A program made the position numbers and the translations under genes. 64,000 nt of DNA from Levilactobacillus enshiensis (GTDB taxonomy: Bacteria > Bacillota > Bacilli > Lactobacillales > Lactobacillaceae): contig NZ_SULH01000003.1 in NCBI RefSeq assembly GCF_007115095.1, positions 1 to 64,000 on the forward strand, given 5' to 3'. Shown here in pieces: positions 41,272-48,842 of this stretch (positions are counted from its first letter, which is position 1; every line of letters starts with the position of its first letter). The notes under the pieces are model-generated. The model was not told the origin of the DNA. It made no database searches and saw nothing but the letters and a program-made list of their open reading frames with translations.

Positions 41272-42324
41272 TTACAGTAAGCGGGCTGCTGTCGCAAGTG
41301 CATCCTCGACAGCGGGAACGTTACCGGTAAAGTTCAAGAAAGCATGGCTGATGCCACCGTAACAGAAATAATTGGCATCGTCGTTGGCCTGACCAACCTG
41401 CTTGATGAAGGCTTCATCCTGTAAGCGGAACGGATCGTATTCCCCGACCAACAACGTGGTATTTCTGAAGCACTTCGGGTTCGCCAGCAACGGTGACAGG
41501 AGTGGTGCCGTCACGTCGACGGGTTGGTCCGCCACGTAGTAACCACTCATGATCGTATCGAGTTGCTCGAACAGCTGGTAACTTCGATGCAGTGCCGCCC
41601 GCTGTTCCGGCACAATTTCAATGCTGCCATCATCCCACAGGGGACCATTTAAATCGGACCCCTGAATCAAAGTTGGGTAGAACAGCAGATGACTGTCGAT
41701 TGCGCAGATTCCCATGGACCGGCACAGTTGGCTGACCGCCAGCGCAATGGATCCGCCCGCAGAATCGCCACCAACGGAGATGTGCCGGTAATCCTTGACC
41801 ATGGCCGCCACAACCGCTAACCCATCGAGAATTCCTGCCGGGTAAGGTTGTTCGGGAGCCAACGCGTAGTCCACGTTATAGACCACGCAGTTCGCTTGTT
41901 CGGCGACGAATTTCAAGGCCAGTAAAACGTCTTCTGGTGTGCCCCCGTAGTAAGCCCCGCCGTGGAAATAGATCAAGGCTTTGTCGGCGGTCAAATGATC
42001 CATCCGCGCAATTCGGATGACCCGCACCCGGCGATTCATTGCCACGATCTGTTGCATCTCGATCTTCATCTCAACGTGGGTGAGGTCCTTTTGTCCGGAC
42101 GTTTCGGTCCCTTGCCGGAGACTAAAGAGATCCGTTGGCAGTTGTGGATTTTCTTCGATCTCCGCAACCGTTTCCCAAACGAGTGGTTCGAACGTGTGGG
42201 CTGGTTCCCGATCCTTGATCCAACTGGTCACACCGTTTTCAACGCTGGTGACGCGCAGGTGTTGCAACCGTTTCAACTCGTCCGCATACCCCAATGATTG
42301 CTTCGTTGTCGTATCATTCAACAT
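41272..42324 (-). CDS. HSL-type alpha/beta-hydrolase (esterase)
   Basis: A 350-residue esterase of the hormone-sensitive-lipase group. The oxyanion motif is HGGAYYGG, the nucleophile elbow GGDSAGGS, and Asp and His of the triad are seen in LLVGEYDPF and YGGISHAF. No signal peptide is present, so it acts in the cytoplasm. It is the last gene of the operon with a GPH carrier and a second esterase. The setting suggests removal of acyl groups from imported glycosides. The start at 42324 has GAGAGGGG upstream. Confidence 0.82.
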   Translation of the reverse strand: MLNDTTTKQSLGYADELKRLQHLRVTSVENGVTSWIKDREPAHTFEPLVWETVAEIEENPQLPTDLFSLRQGTETSGQKDLTHVEMKIEMQQIVAMNRRVRVIRIARMDHLTADKALIYFHGGAYYGGTPEDVLLALKFVAEQANCVVYNVDYALAPEQPYPAGILDGLAVVAAMVKDYRHISVGGDSAGGSIALAVSQLCRSMGICAIDSHLLFYPTLIQGSDLNGPLWDDGSIEIVPEQRAALHRSYQLFEQLDTIMSGYYVADQPVDVTAPLLSPLLANPKCFRNTTLLVGEYDPFRLQDEAFIKQVGQANDDANYFCYGGISHAFLNFTGNVPAVEDALATAARLL

Positions 42325-42345
42325 TTTGATTACCCCTCTCAAGTT

Positions 42346-43203
42346 TTATTGCTGGCGCCAAAAGTTGTCTAGGTGCCACAACTTGTCCAACCACTGTAAC
42401 TGTTGGTCGAACCAGCCTGCGACGTCCGGTCGAATGAATTGCTCCCCAAAGGCCGGATCAGTCGCATCAAATTTAATTGGAAAAGCCGTCACGGCACGAG
42501 CAAGACTCAACCCGTGACGACCATGTGGATAAATTAATTTCGTAACGGGAACGCCAGCAGCTACGAGGGCTGCCGCGTACTGCTCAGCATTCACGACCGG
42601 AACCAGTTCATCATCCGCCGTTGCCCACAGAAAGGTCGGTGGATTCTGCGGCGTGACCAACAAGTCGGCCTCGTGGTCCGCCCAACCGGCCGTAATTGCG
42701 GCCAGTGCTGCTCGGTCGGCTGGCCACCCTAGTCGTAAGCCAATCACCGGGTAGGCCAGAGTCAGTGCCGCCACCTTTAAACGCTTCGCCGGTAGTTGCA
42801 GGGTCGCGGCCAATTGTGGCCACAGATCCGCGTACAATGCCGCCAAATGTCCGCCAGCGGAAAACCCGACCAGTAAGATGTGGTCAGCGGCGATGCCGTA
42901 GAACGATGCGCGCCGGTGAAAGTCAGCAACGACGTGCCCTAATTGATACAGTGCCGTTGGCAACACGGGCGGCTGATCGCGCAACCGATAAGCCACGACC
43001 GCTACCGCAAACCCCTGTGCCAAATACTGCATCGCCACGATCTCATTTTCCCGGTCGGAGCGAAATTCATAGCCCCCGCCCGGCAGGAGAATCACCAACG
43101 GTCGCCGCACCGACGAATGAAAGTCAGCGATGGCGGCCGGTTGATAGAACGTGACGGGGACCGGATCAGCCGGCGACCCCAACGTCAGGTTAAGCGTCCT
43201 CAT
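42346..43203 (-). CDS. acetyl-xylan-esterase-like hydrolase
   Basis: A 285-residue alpha/beta-hydrolase of the BD-FAE/acetyl esterase type. It has the oxyanion segment LPGGGYEFRS, nucleophile elbow VGFSAGGHL, aspartate in ADDELVP and histidine in YPHGRHGL. It lacks a signal peptide, so it should be cytoplasmic. It overlaps the GPH carrier gene by 14 bp, so translation is coupled and joint work on an imported, acylated saccharide is likely. Substrate chain and acyl group are not readable. Confidence 0.82.
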   Translation of the reverse strand: MRTLNLTLGSPADPVPVTFYQPAAIADFHSSVRRPLVILLPGGGYEFRSDRENEIVAMQYLAQGFAVAVVAYRLRDQPPVLPTALYQLGHVVADFHRRASFYGIAADHILLVGFSAGGHLAALYADLWPQLAATLQLPAKRLKVAALTLAYPVIGLRLGWPADRAALAAITAGWADHEADLLVTPQNPPTFLWATADDELVPVVNAEQYAAALVAAGVPVTKLIYPHGRHGLSLARAVTAFPIKFDATDPAFGEQFIRPDVAGWFDQQLQWLDKLWHLDNFWRQQ

Positions 43204-44632
43204 GTTTCAAATGACCATCGTCATCATGGTGATTCTCAACCACGATGCCCTCTTTAGCATCTTGTAAAGCTTTCGCTGAAGCCAATTCGTCTTCATCCAG
43301 CTTGTACATCTGAAGAATCACAACGATCACAATAGCAATGATGATCGGCAGCCAAATGAAGTTAGAACTGATGGCGCCTAATGCCTTGGCAGATTGCACT
43401 TTAGCGGTTGCTTCGAAGCCCCCAAAGGTCAAGATCCAACCGGACAACGCGCCCCCGATACCCATGCCTAACTTAGCGCCGACCATTGGGACAGAAGATA
43501 AGAACCCGGGTTCGTCAATGTGTAATTCGGAACGGGCGTATTCGATGGTGTCGGCAATCATCACAAAGGCAATGGAGAAGGCAGCTCCCATGGCGATCAA
43601 AGCGATAATGTTACCCGCGAAGAGCAGTGGCACGGAGTTGATCCGCATCCCCAGTGGCATCAAGACTTCCCCAACGGCGAACAGCACCATCGCTAAGGCC
43701 AAGACGTTCTTGTGTTTCATGAACTTACTCAAGAATGGTACGGAAATGTTCCCCAGGACAGCGACGATCACAATCCCGTTGAAGGCCCCGACCAATCCTG
43801 GACGCCGGTAAACGTAGGTCAAGTAGTAGACCGCCGTTCCCATCCGCATAACCCAGAAAGTTTGTAACAGGATGAAACTGATACTCAGGAGCACCCATGG
43901 CTTGTTCTTAAAGGCCCCTTTTAAGGATTCCTTGACGGATAGATGTTCCTTAATCTCTGACTTCTGCTTCCCTTCAGTCTCAGCCGCCGCATCCGCTTCG
44001 GGTGCCGCGCTTTCACGTAAGTTCAGGAAGGCACCGATAAACAGCACGATAATCAAAATACCAATGATAGCACCCCAGATCGACCAACCTTGACGTGCGT
44101 TACCATTCCCTAATTTGGCAACCATCGGCAAGGAAATCCACCCAATAATGGCCGTCCCAATGTTGGTCATGACCATCCGGGCACTGGCTAAGTTCGTCCG
44201 TTCGTCGGGATCACTAGTCAGGCTTGGCAAAATGGCGGTAATTGGCGTGTTCGCCCCAGAATAAACCAGGCTAAACAGGGTGTAGATGACGGATACCCAA
44301 GCCATCTGAATCCCCTTATTGCCACCGAATGTTGGGTTGAAGAACAGTAACATGGTCAAAATCCCTAAAGGAATCCCGAACCACAAGAAGTATGGCCGTG
44401 ACTTCCCATACTTGGAATGGGTGTGATCGATCAGGTAGCCGTAGAATAAGGCATCAAACGCATCAATGAACCGAACGACCAAGAATAATGTCCCGACAAA
44501 GGCTGGTGACAGCCCCAAAACTGTCGAGTAGTAGAACAACAGATACAGACCAACAATTTGCCAGATTAAATTTCCGGCCATATCAGTGGAGCCATAGAAC
44601 ATTCGCTGTTTCCATAGTTTCCAGTTACTCAT
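43190..44632 (-). CDS. GPH-family sugar:cation symporter
   Basis: A 480-residue glycoside-pentoside-hexuronide carrier with twelve helices, ending in a polar His/Asp-rich tail. The family start YGSTDMAGNLIWQIVGLYLL and the GLIDHTHSK-type loop (here GYLIDHTHSKYGKSRPY) are present. Such carriers import xylosides, glucuronides or melibiose. It is the first gene of the operon with two esterases. A perfect cre site lies 38 bp upstream. GGGGGAGG precedes the ATG at 44632. The exact sugar is unknown; acetylated xylo-oligosaccharides are a guess from context. Confidence 0.85.
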   Translation of the reverse strand: MSNWKLWKQRMFYGSTDMAGNLIWQIVGLYLLFYYSTVLGLSPAFVGTLFLVVRFIDAFDALFYGYLIDHTHSKYGKSRPYFLWFGIPLGILTMLLFFNPTFGGNKGIQMAWVSVIYTLFSLVYSGANTPITAILPSLTSDPDERTNLASARMVMTNIGTAIIGWISLPMVAKLGNGNARQGWSIWGAIIGILIIVLFIGAFLNLRESAAPEADAAAETEGKQKSEIKEHLSVKESLKGAFKNKPWVLLSISFILLQTFWVMRMGTAVYYLTYVYRRPGLVGAFNGIVIVAVLGNISVPFLSKFMKHKNVLALAMVLFAVGEVLMPLGMRINSVPLLFAGNIIALIAMGAAFSIAFVMIADTIEYARSELHIDEPGFLSSVPMVGAKLGMGIGGALSGWILTFGGFEATAKVQSAKALGAISSNFIWLPIIIAIVIVVILQMYKLDEDELASAKALQDAKEGIVVENHHDDDGHLKHEDA

Positions 44633-44669
44633 GATAAAAACCTCCCCCAAAATTTTGAATAGCTTATCT

Positions 44670-44683
44670 TGTAACCGCTTACA
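44670..44683. promoter_or_regulatory. perfect cre site of the GPH operon
   Basis: The site reads TGTAACCGCTTACA on the plus strand, and the minus strand TGTAAGCGGTTACA matches all consensus positions. TATGCT with TTATCC 17 bp before it lies just upstream on the minus strand, so CcpA should repress initiation. Confidence 0.75.
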
Positions 44684-44895
44684 TGTATAGCATACCGGAC
44701 CAACTGCCTTTGGATAATCCCCCTTTTTTACCAGCAGTTTACCTTTTCTAACATCTTTCCCATCTAGCGCGATTTGTTACCAAAAATTGACAAACTAACC
44801 TTCGCTATCGACACTATCATAACCGATAACTTTGGGGATAACTGGTGTCGACCCTTAATTTGTAATTCCAACTAACTCATTAAACTCGTCTAAAG

Positions 44896-44982
44896 TGGTT
44901 GCACTCCAGCTGCCAAAGATTCCGTTGGCTGTGGGAATGCTTCAGACTGGCAGAACACCAGCCTTCTCGCTTGCTTTGAAGC
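44896..44982 (+). repeat. intergenic repeat B, copy 2
   Basis: It shares with 28735-28812 the order CAGCTGCCA, an inner hairpin (here ATTCC with GGGAAT), AGAACACCAG and TTGAAGC. CTGCCA can pair with TGGCAG across the element. Homology is partial but keeps spacing. Confidence 0.5.
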
Positions 44983-45004
44983 TTTCAGCCCTTAATTGTA
45001 TACC

Positions 45005-45040
45005 AAAAAAAGGCGCAAACTGACTATCGTTTACACCTTT
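45005..45040 (-). terminator. terminator of the padR transcript
   Basis: On the minus strand AAAGGTGTAAAC pairs with GTTTGCGCCTTT and is followed by a T-run. Confidence 0.75.
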
Positions 45041-45083
45041 AAAATATAAGTCGATTATTCTAACACTACCGATCCAAACGCAC

Positions 45084-45206
45084 TTAATTTTGATGCCGCT
45101 GATGGTGCCAAACTAAAGTGCCCAGCACACCCACTGCTAACAACGCAAGCGCAAGTGGATGGGGAGTTACCGTGACTTCAACGTGTGGCGTGTCGATTAA
45201 TTTCAT
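45084..45206 (-). CDS. 40-residue membrane protein behind padR
   Basis: A 40-residue protein beginning MKLIDTPHVEVTVTPH, with one hydrophobic helix LALALLAVGVLGTLVW, then HHQRHQN. GTGAGG precedes the ATG, and the gap to the padR stop is only 5 bp. A terminator follows within 45 bp, so it is a two-gene transcript with padR. No family is recognised. It might be a membrane partner of the phenolic stress response, but that is only position. Confidence 0.55.
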   Translation of the reverse strand: MKLIDTPHVEVTVTPHPLALALLAVGVLGTLVWHHQRHQN

Positions 45207-45211
45207 AATCC

Positions 45212-45796
45212 TCACGAATCCTTTCGGGGTGTCAAATACCGTTCCAGCCACTGAACGTAGTGTTGTTCCCGCTCGATGGCGTGGTCCAAAATCAAGTAGT
45301 GGCCGTACGCCTGGTCGATTGCTGCTTGGTTGGTAAAGACCGTCTCTTGGCGATGTTGGAGGTGACGGAGCTGGCGTTGATGGAGCAGAATCTGTTCCTG
45401 CAACATCGGCTGTAACCGCGGATCATCAACCGTCTTAATGAAGTACAACTTTAAAATGAATTCATCCTTCAGCGCCGTCAATTCCGGTGACGGTTCGCCG
45501 ATCCACGCGACCAATTTTTCGTGCCCGGCCGGGGTCAACTGGTACTGCTTTTTGGCAAGCTTCTCACCAGTCACCGTCACCTCATGGGTGATGTCGCCGG
45601 TCTCCTCCAACCGCTTCAACAGCGGGTAGATCTGGCTGTGCTGTGCCTGCCAGAACTCCCCGATCTCGTTGTCAAACGCCTTGGTTAGGTCGTAACCGGT
45701 CTGTGGCCGCTGATCCAGCAAGCCTAAAATAATGTACTGCAGTCGATTTCGCTGACCGATGGTAACCGCCTCCTTCTCAAATCCCGTTGTCTTCAT
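45212..45796 (-). CDS. padR: PadR phenolic-acid-responsive repressor
   Basis: A 194-residue PadR-family repressor. The winged helix starts QYIILGLLDQRPQTGYDLTK and includes SQIYPLLKRLEETG; a C-terminal helical dimer domain follows. It is divergent from padA with a perfect ATGT/ACAT palindrome between them, the known PadR target form, so it likely represses padA until phenolic acids appear. The start is uncertain: ATG at 45796 is chosen by domain start, while two ATGs upstream (to 45823) lack a clear ribosome site as well. It is followed by a 40-residue membrane protein gene. Confidence 0.85.
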   Translation of the reverse strand: MKTTGFEKEAVTIGQRNRLQYIILGLLDQRPQTGYDLTKAFDNEIGEFWQAQHSQIYPLLKRLEETGDITHEVTVTGEKLAKKQYQLTPAGHEKLVAWIGEPSPELTALKDEFILKLYFIKTVDDPRLQPMLQEQILLHQRQLRHLQHRQETVFTNQAAIDQAYGHYLILDHAIEREQHYVQWLERYLTPRKDS

Positions 45797-45819
45797 TGAA
45801 CCAGTTCCCATCACAAACA

Positions 45820-45835
45820 TCAAGAAAATTCTTGA
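45820..45835. promoter_or_regulatory. inverted repeat near padR start
   Basis: TCAAGAA and TTCTTGA are separated by two bases. It overlaps the -35 of padA and lies beside the padR start, so it could be a second control site. Confidence 0.4.
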
Positions 45836-45860
45836 CAGTTAGTCAGTGAGCGGCTAAACT
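45832..45860 (+). promoter_or_regulatory. padA promoter
   Basis: TTGACA, a 17-bp spacer and TAAACT form a near-consensus promoter. Transcription should begin near 45867, just before the PadR operator. Confidence 0.8.
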
Positions 45861-45875
45861 AATCGAGTAAATAAA

Positions 45876-45897
45876 AACATGTAATTAATTACATGTT
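45876..45897. promoter_or_regulatory. PadR operator
   Basis: A perfect 22-bp palindrome with the arms AACATGTAAT and ATTACATGTT. It carries the ATGT-N8-ACAT type signature expected for PadR and lies just after the padA start point. Confidence 0.85.
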
Positions 45898-45942
45898 CGA
45901 GCCGATAGAATCGTTCATTTTAATTTAAAAGGAGATTTTCTA

Positions 45943-46479
45943 ATGACTAAAACATTCAAGACCCTCGATGACTTTTTGGGCACCCACTTCATCTACACCT
46001 ACGACAACGGCTGGGAATACGAATGGTACGCTAAGAACGACCACACCGTTGATTACCGGATTCACGGTGGGATGGTCGCTGGCCGCTGGGTCACTGATCA
46101 GCCCGCCAACATCGTCATGTTGGTGCCCGGCATCTACAAGGTGGCTTGGACCGAACCAACTGGAACCGACGTTGCCCTGGACTTCGTGCCAAATGAGGGC
46201 AAGCTAAACGGGACGATTTTCTTCCCCAAGTGGGTCCAAGACCATCCCGAAATCACGGTCACTTATCAAAATGAACACATTGATGTGATGGAGGCCGCCC
46301 GGGAAAAATATGACACGTATCCCAAGCTGGTCGTCCCTGAATTCGCCAAGATTACCTACATGGGTGATGCCGGTCAAAATAACGAAGACGTTATCAGTGA
46401 GGCTCCTTACGCCAGCCTACCCGACGACATCCGCGCCGGCAAGTACTTCGATGCTAACTACAAGCGGCTCAACAAGTAG
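45943..46479 (+). CDS. padA: phenolic acid decarboxylase
   Basis: A 178-residue phenolic acid decarboxylase that converts p-coumaric, ferulic and caffeic acids into vinylphenols and so detoxifies plant phenolics. The start [20 protein letters not shown] is the family signature; the lipocalin-like barrel residues Tyr, Arg and Glu of the active pocket lie in [19 protein letters not shown]. The length is normal. It is monocistronic with its own strong promoter, PadR operator and terminator. AAAGGAGA precedes the ATG. Very confident. Confidence 0.95.
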   Translation: MTKTFKTLDDFLGTHFIYTYDNGWEYEWYAKNDHTVDYRIHGGMVAGRWVTDQPANIVMLVPGIYKVAWTEPTGTDVALDFVPNEGKLNGTIFFPKWVQDHPEITVTYQNEHIDVMEAAREKYDTYPKLVVPEFAKITYMGDAGQNNEDVISEAPYASLPDDIRAGKYFDANYKRLNK

Positions 46480-46633
46480 GCTTTGACTGTAGGACTAGCG
46501 TAAACTGGTTGCACTGCGGCTGCAATTGTGCGCGGCCTCAGCCAGGTTACGTCTTAGAAATGCTTGAACTCAGTTAGCAATCCGGTTGGCTGGTGGACAA
46601 CAGATATAACAGCTTCAACTAAAATAACGCCAC

Positions 46634-46664
46634 GAGTCCGGGACAAAACTCCCGGACTCTTTTT
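46634..46664 (+). terminator. terminator of padA
   Basis: GAGTCCGGGA pairs with TCCCGGACTC and is followed by TTTTT. Confidence 0.8.
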
Positions 46665-46690
46665 GCGCGCCGAACGTCTATGACTGAAAC

Positions 46691-46801
46691 GTGGAACCAA
46701 AGGCAGTCAACTCCGCTTAACCCCGATAGACAAACAATCCAAGCCCGGGATTATTCGTCTATCGAAGTTAATGCTCATTGACTAACCGCCTTTTGTTCCA
46801 C
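46691..46801 (+). repeat. palindromic intergenic element, copy 5
   Basis: The most divergent copy. It retains GAAACGTG, CCGCTTAAC, GTTAATGCTC and CTAACCGCC, but its arms are new: GTGGAAC with GTTCCAC, AAAGGC with GCCTTT, GTCAA with TTGAC, and CGATAGAC with GTCTATCG. It lies 27 bp after the padA terminator, in the same direction. Confidence 0.75.
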
Positions 46802-46810
46802 TCTGATTGT

Positions 46811-47416
46811 TTACTCTTGCCAGTCCGTCACTATCTGTCGGAAAACGTCCGCCATCAATTTGGGCTCGTCTCTAATACTAGCCGTCATGTACGCGTCCTG
46901 AAGCTCTTGCGTGAAGACCAGCGCTAGTCCCTTCTGCCAGGCCAAAACTTCAGTGAACGCCCGAAGCGACCGGCCATTACCCTCACGGAAGGGGTGAAAC
47001 ATGTTCATTTCAGTGACCAAATTGCCCAACGCATCCGCTACCACATCGCGGTCGGCAGGGAGTTGGGCAAAATCTGTCAGTTGCCGTTGAATATCCCACT
47101 CTGCGTTACCAAACAACATGACCGGATGAAAATGGGTCACCACGCCATTGGCCGTCTTGTTGAAATCGACTTCACGGTACTCGCCCGCCCAGTCGTAGAT
47201 TTCTCCGAGAAGGAACTGATTGATGCGTTTCAGCTCGGTGACGTCTTTACCAGTGAGTTGGTAGCCATCTGGTAACAAAAAATTATTTTGTTCAAGGAAC
47301 TTTAACCGCTGCGTGGAAAACTCGTACTCGACCGCTTCTAGCTTTTTCTCATCAGTGATACCTAATTTATTCCTTAAAACGCCATTTGGTTGTAAGTAAT
47401 CCGCCCATTGTTTCAC
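46811..47416 (-). CDS. Fic-domain toxin (AMPylase)
   Basis: A 201-residue Fic protein. The full catalytic signature HPFREGNGRS is at residues 141-150, with the target-binding flap and N-terminal helices of the class, so it should transfer AMP (or another nucleotide part) to a protein target. No inhibitory helix with the motif SxxxEG is found in the toxin itself, so it belongs to the class regulated by a separate antitoxin. The antitoxin gene upstream overlaps it by 4 bp (ATGA). The target is unknown. Confidence 0.85.
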   Translation of the reverse strand: MKQWADYLQPNGVLRNKLGITDEKKLEAVEYEFSTQRLKFLEQNNFLLPDGYQLTGKDVTELKRINQFLLGEIYDWAGEYREVDFNKTANGVVTHFHPVMLFGNAEWDIQRQLTDFAQLPADRDVVADALGNLVTEMNMFHPFREGNGRSLRAFTEVLAWQKGLALVFTQELQDAYMTASIRDEPKLMADVFRQIVTDWQE

Positions 47417-47862
47417 TCTGTTCGTACCGAATTGCTTGCGTTGATCCGTTCCAGAATCTCCTTCGCCGTCATCGGCCGTCCCAAATCGTCCGCATCACGT
47501 GCCATCTGAATGTCAGCCAGTGTCGGCTCAAACCCCTCGTACATGTTGCTGACCACTGCATTCATCGTTGCCCGGTATTCCTTTTTGTTGCGAAACTGGA
47601 CGCCCATAATCGTCAGTGCTTGATCGTCATGTTCAAGATACATAATGCCCTCATCCGCCTTCATTAAAGTTAACTCCGTAAAAATAGCGTCATTTTTTGC
47701 CAAAAGTTGAATTAATTTGACGGCGGTCCCACTGGGCTCGTAATCGCCCTGTTCCCAGTGTTGGATCGTCCGTACTGACGCATTCAACAGCTTCGCCAGT
47801 TCACCTTGACTCACATCGTAGTGCCGGCGAATGGATTTCATCGTGGTTGCTGTGTCAGCCAT
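47413..47862 (-). CDS. HTH-fused Fic antitoxin
   Basis: A 149-residue protein. The N-terminal XRE helix-turn-helix contains HYDVSQGELAKLLNASVRTI, followed by QHWEQGDYEPSG. A middle region of unknown fold and a C-terminal helix with SNMYEGFEPTLADIQ follow; SNMYEG (residues 105-110) fits the inhibitory motif S/T-x-x-x-E-G/N of Fic antitoxins. Thus DNA binding and toxin inhibition appear joined in one chain. The start at 47862 has GAGGTG upstream; longer frames (to 47907) are less likely. An inverted repeat overlaps the promoter, suggesting autorepression. Confidence 0.8.
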   Translation of the reverse strand: MADTATTMKSIRRHYDVSQGELAKLLNASVRTIQHWEQGDYEPSGTAVKLIQLLAKNDAIFTELTLMKADEGIMYLEHDDQALTIMGVQFRNKKEYRATMNAVVSNMYEGFEPTLADIQMARDADDLGRPMTAKEILERINASNSVRTE

Positions 47863-47885
47863 CCTCATCACCTCAATAACCAGTA

Positions 47886-47900
47886 TACCCTTTAAGGGTA
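47886..47900. promoter_or_regulatory. autoregulatory operator of Fic locus
   Basis: TACCCTTTAAGGGTA is a palindrome with 6-bp arms and a 3-base centre. It overlaps the -10 box TATACT of the minus-strand operon, so the HTH antitoxin could repress its own promoter. Confidence 0.6.
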
Positions 47901-47985
47901 GTTTCACCTAACAAACGGCTTGCTTTCAACGCCCCCTAAACGTGTATACTGAGGGTAAATTCATCAGAAGGGCGGTTACTGACAC

Positions 47986-48447
47986 ATGGCAAATTACATT
48001 AAAGAAGTCCGCGCACTGGTCGGTCACAAACCGATGATCCTCAACGCTTCGGCTGGGGTCATCGCCAACGACCAGCACCAGGTTCTGCTCAACCTGCGAA
48101 CCGACACGCACAACTGGAGTCTCCCCGGCGGTTACTTGGAGTACGGTGAAACGTTCGCCACCGCTATGGTTCGTGAATACAAGGAGGACGCTGGCCTCGA
48201 TGTGGAATTGGTCAAATCGTTGGGCATCTTCGACCAAGGATTTACGGAATATCCCAATGGCGACGTTACCCAGGTCATTTCTCAACTCTACTTGGTGAAA
48301 CCCGTTGGTGGGCACACACTAGAACAGGCGACCGACGAAACACTTGATTTGAAATATTGGCCACTAGATGCCCTGCCACCGTTGTTGAACCAGCAGACGG
48401 CGGACATGTTGGCGGCAGTAAAGGCTTACTTTGACCAGCAGAATTGA
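47986..48447 (+). CDS. Nudix hydrolase
   Basis: A 153-residue Nudix-family hydrolase. The Nudix box is seen as GGYLEYGETFATAMVREYKE, followed by DAGL, with one E replaced by D at the second acidic position. Such enzymes split nucleoside diphosphate derivatives (for example oxidised dNTPs, ADP-ribose). Here the substrate is unknown. GGGCGG-like ribosome site and TATACT are close upstream. It is divergent from the Fic locus and followed by palindromic element copy 6. Confidence 0.82.
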   Translation: MANYIKEVRALVGHKPMILNASAGVIANDQHQVLLNLRTDTHNWSLPGGYLEYGETFATAMVREYKEDAGLDVELVKSLGIFDQGFTEYPNGDVTQVISQLYLVKPVGGHTLEQATDETLDLKYWPLDALPPLLNQQTADMLAAVKAYFDQQN

Positions 48448-48503
48448 ATGACAGAGTCTAGGACATAACTCAAAAATCATTTTTTCCATTATAGTGTCGA
48501 AAC

Positions 48504-48616
48504 GTGCGCCACCAGGCAGTTTGTTGCGCTTAACCCGAGAACAGGAATTATGTCAAGATCAGGCATAACTCCTGTTCTCACGTTAATGCTCGCAAACTAA
48601 CCGCCTGATGGCCCAC
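48504..48616 (+). repeat. palindromic intergenic element, copy 6
   Basis: Nearly identical to copy 1 (CCAGGCAGTTTGTTGCGCTT), including GAAACGTG and the end CCGCCTGATGGCCCAC. The inner arm GAGAACAG with CTGTTCTC pairs perfectly. It lies 57 bp after the Nudix stop, in the same direction. Confidence 0.75.
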
Positions 48617-48629
48617 TCTCGTTGATTTC

Positions 48630-48842
48630 TCACTTTCCCTGCGGTTTGGACACAAAACTCATGACGATCAAAAACAGGCCAGTGCCCAGTCCCAACATGC
48701 GGGCCGAGAAACTGTCAAAATGCCAAATGTAGATTTCCGCGACAATGCTGAGCACGCCGAGCCAAAAAAGGATGGTTCGATAAAACTTAGGATTGAACTT
48801 TGACCACACATCATCACCCCCCATTCCTCGTTTTATGGACAT
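48630..48842 (-). CDS. small two-helix membrane protein
   Basis: A 70-residue (or 59-residue) membrane protein with two hydrophobic helices, TILFWLGVLSIVAEIYIW and MLGLGTGLFLIVMSFV. GGGGGGTG lies before a GTG at 48809, which would give the shorter form; the ATG at 48842 has no clear ribosome site. No family is recognised. Neighbours on both sides are unrelated, so it may be monocistronic. Confidence 0.55.
   Translation of the reverse strand: MSIKRGMGGDDVWSKFNPKFYRTILFWLGVLSIVAEIYIWHFDSFSARMLGLGTGLFLIVMSFVSKPQGK

Larger units (their letters stand above)
44633..45083. other. intergenic region with cre and repeat B
   Basis: This 451-bp gap carries the cre/promoter of the GPH operon, an inverted TCGACAC/GTGTCGA pair (about 44807-44851), a repeat-B copy and the terminator of the padR transcript. 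No gene is seen. Confidence 0.5.

Noticed and set aside
46505..46620. Possible third copy of repeat B behind padA
   Set aside because: Only GGTTGCACT and a short GC-rich stretch match; the conserved AGAACACCAG block is absent.
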